Positions 16,143 through 24,967 of a stretch of DNA of 58,020 bases are shown piece after piece. Below the pieces are notes generated by a model. The model saw only the letters and a list, made by a program, of their open reading frames with translations. It made no database searches and was not told the origin of the DNA. The position numbers and the translations under genes are program-made. Source of the stretch: Actinophytocola sp. (GTDB lineage Bacteria; Actinomycetota; Actinomycetes; Mycobacteriales; Pseudonocardiaceae); the NCBI GenBank assembly GCA_009377475.1, contig WHTY01000020.1, positions 1 through 58,020 on the forward strand, read 5' to 3'. How positions within the stretch are numbered: the first letter of the stretch is position 1; each line of letters begins with the position of its first letter.

Positions 16143-18005
16143 CTACTTCTTGCCCTTGGTCTTGTCGGCTGGCCCGTCGGCGGACAGCGCGGCGACGAAG
16201 GCCTCCTGCGGGACCTCGACCCTGCCGACGGTCTTCATCCGCTTCTTGCCTTCCTTCTGCTTCTCGAGCAGCTTGCGCTTCCGCGAGATGTCGCCGCCGT
16301 AGCACTTGGCGAGGACGTCCTTGCGGATGGCGCGGATGGTCTCGCGCGCGATGATCCGCGAGCCGATGGCGGCCTGGATCGGCACCTCGAACTGCTGCCG
16401 GGGAATCAGCTCCCGCAACTGCGTCGCCATCTTCGTGCCGTACGCGTAGGCGTGGTCCTTGTGCACGATCGCGGAGAACGCGTCGACCGGCTCGCCCTGC
16501 AGGAGGATGTCCACCTTGACCAGGTCGGACGCCTGCTCGCCCTCCTCCTCGTAGTCGAGCGAGGCGTAGCCGCGGGTGCGGGACTTCAGCGAGTCGAAGA
16601 AGTCGAAGATGATCTCGCCGAGCGGCAGCCGGTAGCGCAGTTCGACGCGGTCCTCGGACAGATAGTCCATGCCGCGTAGTTCGCCGCGCTTGCCCTGGCA
16701 CAGTTCCATGATCGCGCCAATGAACTCCGATGGCGCGATCACCGTGACCTTGCTGACCGGCTCGTGCACCTCGGCGATCTTGCTGGTGGCGGGCCAGTCG
16801 GACGGGTTGGTGACCTCGAAGTCGGTGCCGTCCTCCAGATACACCTGGTAGACGACGTTGGGAGCGGTGGCGATCAGGTCGAGGTTGTACTCGCGCTCCA
16901 GCCTGGACCGGGTGATCTCCAGGTGCAGCAGTCCGAGGAAGCCGCACCGGAAGCCGAAACCGAGCGCGGCGGACGTCTCCGGCTCGAACGTCAGCGAGGC
17001 GTCGTTGAGCTGGAGTTTCTCCAGCGCCTCCCGCAGCACCGGGTAGTCGGAGCCGTCCACGGGGTAGAGCCCGGAGTAGACCATCGGCTGCGGCTCGCGG
17101 TAGCCGGGCAGCGGCTCGGTCGCCCCGCGCTTCTCCCAGGTCACGGTGTCACCGACCTTGGACTGGCGCACGTCCTTGACGCCGGTGATGAGGTAGCCGA
17201 CCTCCCCGACGCCGAGCCCTTTGCTCGGCTTCGGCTCGGGCGAGATGATGCCGACTTCGAGCAGCTCGTGGGTGGCGTTCGTGGACATCATCCTGATCCG
17301 CTGCCTCGGCGTGATCTGCCCGTCGATCACCCGGATGTAGGTGACGACGCCCCGGTAGGTGTCGTAGACCGAGTCGAAGATCATCGCGCGGGCGGGCGCG
17401 TCGGCGTCGCCCTCGGGCGGCGGCACCTGCTTGACGATCTCGTCCAGCAGCTCACGGACGCCGTCGCCGGTCTTGGCCGACACCCGCAGCACGTCGGACG
17501 GCTCGCAGCCGATGATGTGGGACAGCTCGGCGGCGTACTTGTCCGGCTCTGCGGCTGGCAGGTCGATCTTGTTCAGGACCGGGATGATGTGGAGGTCCTT
17601 CTCCAGTGCGAGGTAGAGGTTCGCCAGCGTCTGCGCCTCGATACCCTGCGCGGCGTCGACCAGCAGGACCGCGCCCTCACACGCCGCGAGCGCGCGGGAG
17701 ACCTCGTAGGTGAAGTCGACGTGGCCCGGCGTGTCGATCATGTGCAGCACGCAATTCTGCGGATGTCGACCGACTGTGCTTGTCCAAGGCAGCCGCACGT
17801 TCTGCGCCTTGATGGTGATGCCGCGTTCCCGCTCGATGTCCATCCGGTCCAGGTACTGCGCCCGGTAGTCCCGCTCTTGGAGCACGCCGGTGAGCTGCAA
17901 CATCCGGTCGGCAAGCGTGGACTTGCCGTGGTCGATGTGCGCGATGATGCAGAAGTTGCGGATCTGCTCCGGCGGCGTAAACGTCGTATCTGCGAACGTG
18001 CTCAC
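16143..18005 (-). CDS. lepA: Elongation factor 4 (back-translocating GTPase LepA)
   Basis: A 620-residue translational GTPase acting on the ribosome. G motifs are AHIDHGKST (22-30), DTPGHVDF (91-98) and NKIDLP (145-150). The LepA-specific C-terminal region contains [21 protein letters not shown] and the basic tail [25 protein letters not shown] short extension ([11 protein letters not shown]) follows the usual end. Linkage to rpsT and holA is a common actinobacterial arrangement. Confidence 0.97.
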   Translation of the reverse strand: MSTFADTTFTPPEQIRNFCIIAHIDHGKSTLADRMLQLTGVLQERDYRAQYLDRMDIERERGITIKAQNVRLPWTSTVGRHPQNCVLHMIDTPGHVDFTYEVSRALAACEGAVLLVDAAQGIEAQTLANLYLALEKDLHIIPVLNKIDLPAAEPDKYAAELSHIIGCEPSDVLRVSAKTGDGVRELLDEIVKQVPPPEGDADAPARAMIFDSVYDTYRGVVTYIRVIDGQITPRQRIRMMSTNATHELLEVGIISPEPKPSKGLGVGEVGYLITGVKDVRQSKVGDTVTWEKRGATEPLPGYREPQPMVYSGLYPVDGSDYPVLREALEKLQLNDASLTFEPETSAALGFGFRCGFLGLLHLEITRSRLEREYNLDLIATAPNVVYQVYLEDGTDFEVTNPSDWPATSKIAEVHEPVSKVTVIAPSEFIGAIMELCQGKRGELRGMDYLSEDRVELRYRLPLGEIIFDFFDSLKSRTRGYASLDYEEEGEQASDLVKVDILLQGEPVDAFSAIVHKDHAYAYGTKMATQLRELIPRQQFEVPIQAAIGSRIIARETIRAIRKDVLAKCYGGDISRKRKLLEKQKEGKKRMKTVGRVEVPQEAFVAALSADGPADKTKGKK

Positions 18006-18185
18006 TCAGCGTGGTCCTCTGACTGGTCTGCGGGTGCGCCACCTATCGTCCCATGCCGTCGTGCAAACCACGGCAGGTGGCGGCGAGCAGACCACGGCGG
18101 TGCGTTCCAGACCCTGACACGCCGCACCGCCGAATCAGGGCGATTCCCCGATGCGCCAGGTCAGCGGCCGTGATGTGCTTTGGAT

Positions 18186-18785
18186 ATGAGCCAGACAGTG
18201 CCACCCATCATCGATCGAGCGTTCGGGCATCCGAGCGGCAGGCTCGGCCGCATCGGCGGCGCGCTCATGGCGCGGGGCAACGCCGCGACCGAGCGCCACA
18301 TCGTCGACGTCGCCGCGCTGACCGAGACCGACATCGCGCTGGTCCTCGGCCCCGGCCCCGGCGTGGGACTGCGGGCCGCCGCCGAACGGGCGCGCCACAC
18401 GACCGGCATCGACCCGTCGGAGGACATGCTGCGCGCCAGCGTCGAGCGGTGTCGTGACCTGGTCCACGCGGGCAAGGTCGGCGTCCGCAACGGCTCGGCG
18501 GAGGCGACCGGCGCCAACGACAACGCCTTCGACGTCGTGCTCAGCGTCAACAACATCCAGCTGTGGGACGACCTCGCCGCGGGGCTGGCCGAAGTGAGCC
18601 GCGTGCTGCGGCCAGGTGGACGGTTCGTGCTGTCGTCGCACGCCAAGTGGCTGCCCACGTCCCAGCAGGCGCTCGTGGCTGAGGTCGAATCCGCCGGGTT
18701 GACCGACGTGCAGAGCTGGACCTGGCAGCCGCCGGGCCGATTCAGCTCGCTCGCGTTCCAGCTCCGCGCCGCCAAGCCCGCGTGA
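18186..18785 (+). CDS. Class I SAM-dependent methyltransferase
   Basis: A 199-residue protein with Rossmann-type methyltransferase motifs: LVLGPGPGVGLRAA (motif I), TGIDPSEDML (motif II) and FDVVLSVNNIQLWDD, followed by LRPGGRFVLS. The substrate is unknown. ATG 18186 is used; an in-frame TTG lies two codons upstream. It is divergent from lepA, with 180 bases between starts. Confidence 0.87.
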   Translation: MSQTVPPIIDRAFGHPSGRLGRIGGALMARGNAATERHIVDVAALTETDIALVLGPGPGVGLRAAAERARHTTGIDPSEDMLRASVERCRDLVHAGKVGVRNGSAEATGANDNAFDVVLSVNNIQLWDDLAAGLAEVSRVLRPGGRFVLSSHAKWLPTSQQALVAEVESAGLTDVQSWTWQPPGRFSSLAFQLRAAKPA

Positions 18786-18791
18786 CGACGC

Positions 18792-19166
18792 TCAGCGCGT
18801 GTCGACCCGCAGCGGATGGTCGTCCGGCACCTCGACGAGCACGATCCGGATGCCGTCCGGGTCGGCGATCCACGCCTCGCGCAGTCCCCACGGCTCCTGC
18901 CTCGGCTCCCGCGTGATCGGCACACCCCGCTCGACCAGCTCCGCGACCGTGCTCGCCAGGTCGCGCACCTGCAACCACAGCGCGACGTCGGCGTGGGGCT
19001 CCTCGCTGCCCTGCCCGACGACCTCGAGGAAGCCGCCGCCGAGGAAGAACACCGTGCCGCCGGGGAACTCTCGGTAGATCGCCAGCCCGAGTTGGTCGGC
19101 GTAGAACTTCCTGCTGCGCTCCGGATCGCGCGGTTTCAGCAGGATCCGGCTGCTCAGTACTTCCAT
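18792..19166 (-). CDS. Glyoxalase/bleomycin-resistance (VOC) superfamily protein
   Basis: A 124-residue VOC protein: ILLKPRDPERSRKFYADQLGL opens the first beta-alpha-beta-beta-beta module and WIADPDGIRIVLVEVP closes the second. The function (dioxygenase, isomerase or binding protein) is not evident. Start ATG 19166 (MEVLSSR) is preferred over upstream codons with no family similarity. It lies six bases from the 3' end of the methyltransferase gene, convergent. Confidence 0.85.
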   Translation of the reverse strand: MEVLSSRILLKPRDPERSRKFYADQLGLAIYREFPGGTVFFLGGGFLEVVGQGSEEPHADVALWLQVRDLASTVAELVERGVPITREPRQEPWGLREAWIADPDGIRIVLVEVPDDHPLRVDTR

Positions 19167-19316
19167 TGCTCCTGGGTACCTCACCGCTGGGCCGAACGCG
19201 ACCGGTGTTACCGTTGACCGTCGTTGCCGTGTGGCATTCCGCCAGGGAGGAAGCCTGCGCACGCAGGGCCAGACACGCGCGGCACGACATCACCGACGAG
19301 ACGAAGGAGACGGCCC

Positions 19317-19577
19317 GTGGCCAACATCAAGTCCCAGATGAAGCGCATCAAGACCAACGAGAAGGCGCGGCAGCGCAACCAGGCCGTCAGGTCCTCGGTG
19401 AAGACGGCGATCCGCAAGTTCCGCGAGGCAGCGGCGGCTGGTGACAAGGACAAGGCCGCCGAGTTGCAGCGCACCGCAGGCGTCAAGCTGGACAAGGCGG
19501 TCGCCAAGGGCGTCATCCACAAGAACCAGGCCGCGAACAAGAAGTCGGCCATGGCCAAGCGGGTCAACTCGCTGTAA
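19317..19577 (+). CDS. rpsT: 30S ribosomal protein S20
   Basis: An 86-residue lysine/arginine-rich protein reading (V)[18 protein letters not shown] at the start and ending [15 protein letters not shown], which is the S20 signature. It binds 16S rRNA in the small subunit. GTG 19317 is the start, with GAAGGAGA at 19302-19309; the upstream frame is leader. A strong terminator follows the stop by 13 bases. Confidence 0.97.
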   Translation: MANIKSQMKRIKTNEKARQRNQAVRSSVKTAIRKFREAAAAGDKDKAAELQRTAGVKLDKAVAKGVIHKNQAANKKSAMAKRVNSL

Positions 19578-19590
19578 CGACTTTCGCGAA

Positions 19591-19621
19591 ACGGGGCACG
19601 TCGCTGGCGTGCCCCGTTTTT
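19591..19621 (+). terminator. Rho-independent terminator of rpsT
   Basis: A perfect 10-bp stem (ACGGGGCACG, 19591-19600, with CGTGCCCCGT, 19608-19617), a 7-base loop and a run of five T (19617-19621). It is the clearest intrinsic terminator in the window. Confidence 0.92.
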
Positions 19622-19649
19622 CGTGCGTCAGGACAGGGCTCACGCCCGT

Positions 19650-19734
19650 GTTGATCTACTTTGCTCCCTGAGTGACCAGCTGAACCGGACAATCGGAACG
19701 AATTTTGGTAACTCAAGGAGCAAAGTAGATCAAC
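19650..19734. repeat. Inverted repeat between rpsT and holA (18-24 bp arms)
   Basis: GTTGATCTACTTTGCTCC (19650-19667) is the exact reverse complement of 19717-19734. Six further inner bases pair with one mismatch. The 37 bases between the arms are AT-richer than the surroundings. The element lies between the rpsT terminator and the 3' end of holA. Confidence 0.85.
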
Positions 19735-19759
19735 TTCTCCCGCGACCCGGCGCCGGACG

Positions 19760-20749
19760 TCAGCGACGGTTGCGCGCCGCGAGCAGCTTCAACGCGGCAC
19801 GCTCAAGGGCGTAGTCCGGGTCGGCCGCCGCCCCCTTCACCTCGGCGTTGAGGGTGGCGACGATCCGCATCGACTCCCGCAACCCTGGCGTGCTCCAGCC
19901 CCGCACCTGTCCCTGCGCCTTGCGGATCTTCCACGGCGGCATGCCCAGCTCACCGGCCATGTGGTTCGGGTTGCCCCTGCCCGCCGCCGAGACGCGCGCG
20001 ACCGTCCGCACCGCGTCGGCGAAGGCGTCCGCGATCAGCACGTGCGGCACGCCGATCTGCAACGCCCACCGCAGCGACTCCAGGGCGGCGGCTTCATCGC
20101 CCGCGATGACCTTCTCCGCGACGGCGAACCCGGTCACCTCGGCGCGACCCCGGTGGTAGCGGCGCACCGCCTGCTCATCGACCTTCCCGCCGGAGTCCGA
20201 GACGAGCTGCGACGCGGCCGCGGACAGTTCCCGCAGGTCAGAGCCCACGGCGTCGAGCAGCGCGCTCACGCCACCCGCGTCGATGCCGCCACCGGCGCGC
20301 TTCACCTCTGCGCGCACGAACGACTCCCGATCCGACTGCTTGCTGAGCTTGTTGCACTCCGCGACCGCCGCGCCAGCCTTGCGCAGCGCGTTCGGCAGCG
20401 CCTTGGCGGCCTTGCTGCGCCCGCCGCCGCTGTGCACCACGATCATCGTCACGCCGTCGGCCGGGTCGTCGAGGTACGACTGGAGCGCGTCGGCCGTGTC
20501 CTGCCCGATGTCCTGCGCCGCCTCGATCACGATGATCCTGCCCTCGCTGAACAGCGTGGGGCTGGCCAGTTCGAGCAGCACCGGCGCGGTCAGCTCGGAC
20601 GCCCGCAACGTCGTAGGCTCCGACGTCGGGTCCACGGCGCGGGCGGCGTCGACGGCCGCTCGCACCGCGCGTTCCACCAGCAGCTGCTCGTCACCGAGCA
20701 CGAGGTGCAGGGGCGCTGGGTCGTTCGAGGACTTCGCTGCGGGGCTCAC
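19760..20749 (-). CDS. holA: DNA polymerase III subunit delta
   Basis: A 329-residue clamp-loader delta subunit: LHLVLGDEQLLVERAVRAAV at the start, then the degenerate AAA+ core, then the C-terminal segment MPPWKIRKAQGQVRGWSTPGL, which is characteristic. It opens the beta sliding clamp for DNA replication. Start GTG 20749. It is convergent with rpsT and divergent from the riboswitch-controlled thrC. Confidence 0.93.
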   Translation of the reverse strand: MSPAAKSSNDPAPLHLVLGDEQLLVERAVRAAVDAARAVDPTSEPTTLRASELTAPVLLELASPTLFSEGRIIVIEAAQDIGQDTADALQSYLDDPADGVTMIVVHSGGGRSKAAKALPNALRKAGAAVAECNKLSKQSDRESFVRAEVKRAGGGIDAGGVSALLDAVGSDLRELSAAASQLVSDSGGKVDEQAVRRYHRGRAEVTGFAVAEKVIAGDEAAALESLRWALQIGVPHVLIADAFADAVRTVARVSAAGRGNPNHMAGELGMPPWKIRKAQGQVRGWSTPGLRESMRIVATLNAEVKGAAADPDYALERAALKLLAARNRR

Positions 20750-20910
20750 GCGCCCAATCTACGACCCCGGCGAGGACGTCGTCCCAGCCGCCTCAACATC
20801 AACTGTGGCGGGTCCCACGTCAACACAGCGTGATACCGCATGGCGCGATCGACGTCGCGTACCGTAACGTGTATTGCCAGACGCCCACAGCGGCGCACAA
20901 CTGAATACCG

Positions 20911-21037
20911 CTCATCCAGAGGGGCAGAGGGAACGGCCCTGCGAAGCCCCGGCAACCGGCGTCAGCCAGTCATCTCGATCCAGCGAGGTAGCTGACGATC
21001 ACGGTGCCAATTCCGGCCCAGAAGTGGGACAGATGAG
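20911..21037 (+). promoter_or_regulatory. SAM (S-box, SAM-I type) riboswitch upstream of thrC
   Basis: CTCATCCAGAGGGGCAGAGG, then GAACGGCCCTGCGAAGCCCC, GGCAACC and GGTGCCAATTCC match the SAM-I core in order. The closing P1 stem pairs CTCATC (20911-20916) with GATGAG (21032-21037). The 3' strand of P1 runs into the thrC ribosome site GAGGAGAGG (21035-21043), so ligand binding should hide the site and act on translation. No U-tract terminator is visible before the ATG. Confidence 0.9.
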
Positions 21038-21050
21038 GAGAGGACCTCGC

Positions 21051-22325
21051 ATGACAACAACCTTCGGCGCCCCCAGCACGCTTCGCTCCGGCTCGGATGT
21101 GGACCTCGGTCCCGCAGTTGAGCTCGTGTCCAAGGAAGAGGGCCACCGCCAGCCACTCGCCCCCGAGTTCGTCTCCGCTGAGGACTTCTCCCCGCTCGAG
21201 GTCGCCTACGACTTCGGCAGGATCACCCGCGAGGAGATCGAGGCAGGCCCGCGCAACATCTGGCGCTACAAGCGGCTGCTGCCCGTCCCCTCGAACGTCG
21301 AGGACATCCCGAACACCGAGCCAGGCTGTACCAAGCTGGTCCGCGCCGACCGGCTGGCCAAGGCGCTGGGCGTCAAGCGGATCTGGGTCAAGGACGACAC
21401 CGGCAACCCGACGCACTCGTTCAAGGACCGCGTCGTCGCCGTCGCGCTCGCCGCCGCGCGCGAGTTCGGCTTCGAGGTGCTGGCCTGCCCGTCCACCGGC
21501 AACCTCGCCAACGCCGTCGCCGCCGCCGCTGCCCGCGCTGGCTGGGAATCGGTCGTGCTGATCCCGTCCTCGCTGGAACGCGCCAAGGTGCTGACCACCG
21601 CCGTCTACGACGGCTCGCTGATCGCCGTCGACGGCAACTACGACGACGTCAACCGCCTGGCCACCGAACTGGCCGCCGAGAACGAGACCTGGGCGTTCGT
21701 CAACGTCAACGTCCGGCCGTACTACTCCGAAGGCTCGAAGACGCTTGCCTTCGAGGTGGCCGAACAGCTCGGCTGGCGCATCCCGGAGCAGATCGTGGTG
21801 CCGATCGCGTCCGGATCGCAGCTGACCAAGGTGGACAAGGGCTTCAAGGAGTTGGGCGAGGTCGGCCTTGTCGAGCCGACGCCGTACAAGGTGTTCGGCG
21901 CGCAGGCCACCGGCTGCTCCCCCGTCTCGCACGCCTTCAAGAGTGGCCACGACGTCGTGCAGCCGGTCAAGCCGGACACCATCGCGCGCTCGCTGGCCAT
22001 CGGTAACCCCGCCGACGGCCCGTACGTGCTGGACACCGTCGCCCGCACCGGCGGCGCGATCGAGGACGTCACCGACGAGGAGGTCGTCGAGGGCATCCGG
22101 CTGCTGGCCCGCACCGAGGGCATCTTCGCCGAGACCGCGGGCGGCGTGACCGTCGCGACGGCGAAGAAGCTGATCGAGGCAGGCAAGATCGACCCGGACG
22201 CCGAGACGGTGCTGCTCATCACCGGCGACGGCCTCAAGACGCTGGACGCCGTCGAGGACAAGATCGGCCCGAAGGCCACCGTGCCGCCGAAGGTGGACGC
22301 GGTCACACAGGCGCTGCGCGGCTGA
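21051..22325 (+). CDS. thrC: Threonine synthase
   Basis: A 424-residue PLP enzyme converting O-phosphohomoserine to threonine. The PLP lysine lies in DDTGNPTHSFKDRVVAVA; the phosphate-binding ACPSTGNLANAVAA and late ITGDGLKTLD also fit the family. ATG 21051 follows GAGGAGAGG. The frame is open further upstream only because it crosses the riboswitch without stops. Control by SAM would lower threonine synthesis when methionine/SAM is plentiful, both pathways sharing homoserine. Confidence 0.95.
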   Translation: MTTTFGAPSTLRSGSDVDLGPAVELVSKEEGHRQPLAPEFVSAEDFSPLEVAYDFGRITREEIEAGPRNIWRYKRLLPVPSNVEDIPNTEPGCTKLVRADRLAKALGVKRIWVKDDTGNPTHSFKDRVVAVALAAAREFGFEVLACPSTGNLANAVAAAAARAGWESVVLIPSSLERAKVLTTAVYDGSLIAVDGNYDDVNRLATELAAENETWAFVNVNVRPYYSEGSKTLAFEVAEQLGWRIPEQIVVPIASGSQLTKVDKGFKELGEVGLVEPTPYKVFGAQATGCSPVSHAFKSGHDVVQPVKPDTIARSLAIGNPADGPYVLDTVARTGGAIEDVTDEEVVEGIRLLARTEGIFAETAGGVTVATAKKLIEAGKIDPDAETVLLITGDGLKTLDAVEDKIGPKATVPPKVDAVTQALRG

Positions 22326-22326
22326 T

Positions 22327-22381
22327 CTCGGGGACCGCGTCGTGTCCCCCGTTCCGGACGTCGTGTCCCCCGTTCGCGTCC
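22327..22381 (+). repeat. 21-bp intergenic repeat, GTGTCCCCCG family (2 units)
   Basis: GTGTCCCCCGTTCCGGACGT (22342) and GTGTCCCCCGTTCGCGTCCT (22363) lie 21 bases apart directly after the thrC stop. They belong to the family seen at 31621 and 35271. Confidence 0.8.
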
Positions 22382-22424
22382 TGCTGACCGATGAGTTTTC
22401 GGGATCGGCCGGGTCTAACCGGGC

Positions 22425-23012
22425 ATGAGCAAACGACGAGTAATGGTGCACTGCACCGTCTCCATGGACGGCTACTCCAGTGGTCCTGGCGGGCCGCAGC
22501 ACGACACGTGGCTGTATGAGCACGTGTCGCGACCGGAGACGGGCGAGTACTTCGAGGGCATCTGGCGCGGGTGCAGCACCGCGCTGTTGGGTCGCAACAA
22601 CTACCTCGGCTTCCATGCCGTGTGGCCCGGCATCACAGAAGATCCGGCGACCGATCAACGTACCCGCGACCTCGGCCGTTGGTTGTGCTCGGTCGAAAAG
22701 GCTGTCGTGTCGACCACCCTCCCGGAGTCGGAGGCGACCTGGGAGAACAGCCGAGTCTTCCAGGACGCACGCAAGGCGGTCGCCACCCTGCAAGCTGAGC
22801 CGGGCCGCGACATCCTGGTGCTCAACAGCGCGACGTTGATCCAGTCGCTGCTGGCCGATGACCTGGTGGACGACCTGCGGCTGGTCGTCGTACCGGTGCT
22901 GCTCGGCGGCGGGCTGCGCCTGTTGCCGGAGGGCGTGTCCCTCAGTTGGGATCTGGCGTCGTCCACGACGCTGCCCGATGGCGCGCTCGGCCTGCACTAC
23001 CGCCGCCGTTGA
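22425..23012 (+). CDS. Dihydrofolate reductase/RibD C-terminal domain family protein
   Basis: A 195-residue protein of the RibD-C/DHFR fold: a start like MVHCTVSMDGYSSGPGG, the central LLGRNNYLGF, and the C-terminal segment DDLVDDLRLVVVPVLLGGGL typical of the family. Such stand-alone proteins bind NADPH; substrates in actinomycetes are mostly unknown. It is a single gene, convergent with the next, with a long hairpin in the gap. Confidence 0.85.
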   Translation: MSKRRVMVHCTVSMDGYSSGPGGPQHDTWLYEHVSRPETGEYFEGIWRGCSTALLGRNNYLGFHAVWPGITEDPATDQRTRDLGRWLCSVEKAVVSTTLPESEATWENSRVFQDARKAVATLQAEPGRDILVLNSATLIQSLLADDLVDDLRLVVVPVLLGGGLRLLPEGVSLSWDLASSTTLPDGALGLHYRRR

Positions 23013-23063
23013 CCCGCCGCCATAGTTTGCCTGAATGATCCGCTATGCCGGATTCCGGGTTGG

Positions 23064-23114
23064 AGCCGAAGGTGGCCTTGGGTACACATTGCGTACCCAA
23101 GGCCACGTTCGGCT
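23064..23114. repeat. Long hairpin between convergent genes (22-bp arms), possible bidirectional terminator
   Basis: Arms 23064-23085 and 23093-23114 pair over 22 positions with one G:G mismatch around a 7-base loop. The inner 14 bp GTGGCCTTGGGTAC/GTACCCAAGGCCAC are perfect. The element lies between two convergent genes and has no U-tract. Confidence 0.8.
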
Positions 23115-23162
23115 CGGTCTCGTCTCCGGAACGCGTGCAGCCAATCTCCGACTCGCGAACGG

Positions 23163-23915
23163 CTAGAACGGCGACGTGCCGCTGGCCACCGCGGACAGCG
23201 CGTCCGTGATCCGAGCCTGCGCCAACCGCCACAGCCCGGTACCCAGCGACACGCGGGCGACACCGAGCTTGGCGAGCACCGCCAAGTCCGGCCCGTCGGG
23301 CAGGTACGTCGCGTTGACCGGCGCCGGGCTCACCGCGGCCACGAACTCGCCCAGCACCTCGGCGGACCGCACGTGGATCGGATACACGCAGTCGACGCCC
23401 GCGTCGAGGTAGGCGCGAGCCCGTTCGATGGCGTCGGGCAGCGCGGCGCGCTCCTCCTCGACGCCGCGCGCGCCGAGGAACGAGTCGATCCTGGCGTTCA
23501 CGACGAGCAGGTCACCGGAGTGTTCCTTCAACCCGGCCAGCAGGGCGACGTTCTCGTTGGTGGAGCGACGTCGACCTTCCTGCTGGTCGGTGTCCTCGAT
23601 GTTGCACCCGGCGGCGTCCGTCTCGGCCAGCCGGTCGGACAGCTCCAGCGCGGACAGCCCGTAGCCGGCCTCCACGTCGACGGTCAGCGGGACGTCGACG
23701 GCGGCAGCGATCCGGGCCGCGACGTCGAACATCTCGTTCGGCGACACCTGTTCGCCGTCGGCGTAGCCGAGCGACGCGGCGACGGCCGCCGAGCTGGTCG
23801 CGACGACCGGGAACCCGGCGTCGACGACCAGCCGGGCGCTGTCGGCGTCCCAGACGTTCGGCAGCACCAGCGGGTCGCCGGGCACGTGCAGGGCGCGCAA
23901 CCGCTGTGCGCTCAT
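23163..23915 (-). CDS. Isocitrate lyase/PEP mutase family protein
   Basis: A 250-residue barrel protein with LPNVWDADSARLVVDAGFP, ATSSAAVAASLGYADGE, the metal-site DVEAGYG and NIEDTDQQEG, all typical of small ICL/PEP-mutase relatives. The KKCGH loop of true isocitrate lyase is absent, so a lyase or oxaloacetate decarboxylase/carboxyvinyl-type activity on another 2-oxo or hydroxy acid is likely. ATG 23915 follows GAGGGGAAA. It is followed tail-to-head by other minus-strand genes but its role is not tied to them. Confidence 0.85.
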   Translation of the reverse strand: MSAQRLRALHVPGDPLVLPNVWDADSARLVVDAGFPVVATSSAAVAASLGYADGEQVSPNEMFDVAARIAAAVDVPLTVDVEAGYGLSALELSDRLAETDAAGCNIEDTDQQEGRRRSTNENVALLAGLKEHSGDLLVVNARIDSFLGARGVEEERAALPDAIERARAYLDAGVDCVYPIHVRSAEVLGEFVAAVSPAPVNATYLPDGPDLAVLAKLGVARVSLGTGLWRLAQARITDALSAVASGTSPF

Positions 23916-23970
23916 GGTTTCCCCTCTCGTTAGGCAGGTCACAAGGCTCGGGTCAGTCGCCACCCGCACC

Positions 23971-24933
23971 TCAGGGCCGTAACGCGGCCAGCAACTCATC
24001 GGCCGCCGAGTACGGGTCGATCTCCGCATCGACTACCCGTTTGCTGAGCAGCTCCAACGCCTCGCCGCCGCGCAGATCGGCGAGTTCCGCGCGCAGTTGC
24101 CGCATGGCGATCGCCTCGACCTCGGTGTGCGCGCGGCCAAGACGTCGCCGGGTGAGCTCGCCGCTGGACGCCAGCCACTCCCGGTGCTCGGCCAACGCCC
24201 GCATCAACTCGTCCGCACCAGAGCCGGTTGTGGCGACGGACGGCACGATCGGCTGCCGCCACGACGCGCCCCGGACACCCCGGCGGCTGAGCGCGATCAT
24301 GTTCTTGACGTCCTTGATCGTGGCGTCCGCGCCGTCGCGGTCGGCCTTGTTCACGACGAACAGGTCCGCGATTTCCAGCACACCCGCCTTCGCGGCCTGG
24401 ATGCCGTCGCCCATGCCCGGCGCGAGCAGCACCATGATCGAGTCCGCCAGCGTGACGACGTCGATCTCGGACTGCCCTACGCCGACGGTCTCGATCAGCA
24501 CGACGTCGAAGCCCGCCGCGTCGAGCACGCGCACGGACTGTGGCGTCGCGAGTGCGAGTCCACCCAGATGGCCGCGCGTGGCCATCGAACGGATGAACAC
24601 GCCCTCGTCTGTTGCGTGCTCGGTCATCCGGATCCGGTCGCCGAGCAGCGCGCCGCCGGAGAACGGCGAGGACGGGTCGATCGCCAGCACCGCGACCCGC
24701 TTGCCCTGCGCCCGCAGCGCGCCGAGCAGCATCGACGTCGTCGTGGACTTGCCGACGCCTGGCGGCCCGGTCAGCCCGATCACCCAGGCGTTGCCGGTGT
24801 GCGGGGTCAGCTCGCGCAGCACGTCGCGCAGCGCCGGGTGAGCGTCCTCGACCAGCGAGAGCAGCCGTGCCACCGCGCGCGGCTGTCCGTCACGGGCACG
24901 GGCGATCAGATCCTCGATGTCGAGCGAGGTCAC
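23971..24933 (-). CDS. meaB: Methylmalonyl-CoA mutase-associated GTPase
   Basis: A 320-residue G3E-type GTPase chaperone that guards and reloads B12 on methylmalonyl-CoA (or ethylmalonyl-CoA) mutase. P-loop GPPGVGKST is at 56-64, AIDPSSPFSGGALLGDRIRM carries the switch region, and NKADRDGA fits the base-recognition motif. GTG 24933 with AAAGGA upstream is the start; 34 bases separate it from the upstream thiolase gene, so they are co-transcribed. The mutase genes themselves are not in the window. Confidence 0.95.
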   Translation of the reverse strand: MTSLDIEDLIARARDGQPRAVARLLSLVEDAHPALRDVLRELTPHTGNAWVIGLTGPPGVGKSTTTSMLLGALRAQGKRVAVLAIDPSSPFSGGALLGDRIRMTEHATDEGVFIRSMATRGHLGGLALATPQSVRVLDAAGFDVVLIETVGVGQSEIDVVTLADSIMVLLAPGMGDGIQAAKAGVLEIADLFVVNKADRDGADATIKDVKNMIALSRRGVRGASWRQPIVPSVATTGSGADELMRALAEHREWLASSGELTRRRLGRAHTEVEAIAMRQLRAELADLRGGEALELLSKRVVDAEIDPYSAADELLAALRP

Positions 24934-24967
24934 GCGATCCTTTCGTACGAGGCGTTCAGCGGCGGCG

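Noticed and set aside
20874..21050. Upstream extension of the thrC frame (59 more codons)
   Set aside because: It runs through the SAM riboswitch; the family N-terminus and ribosome site put the start at 21051.
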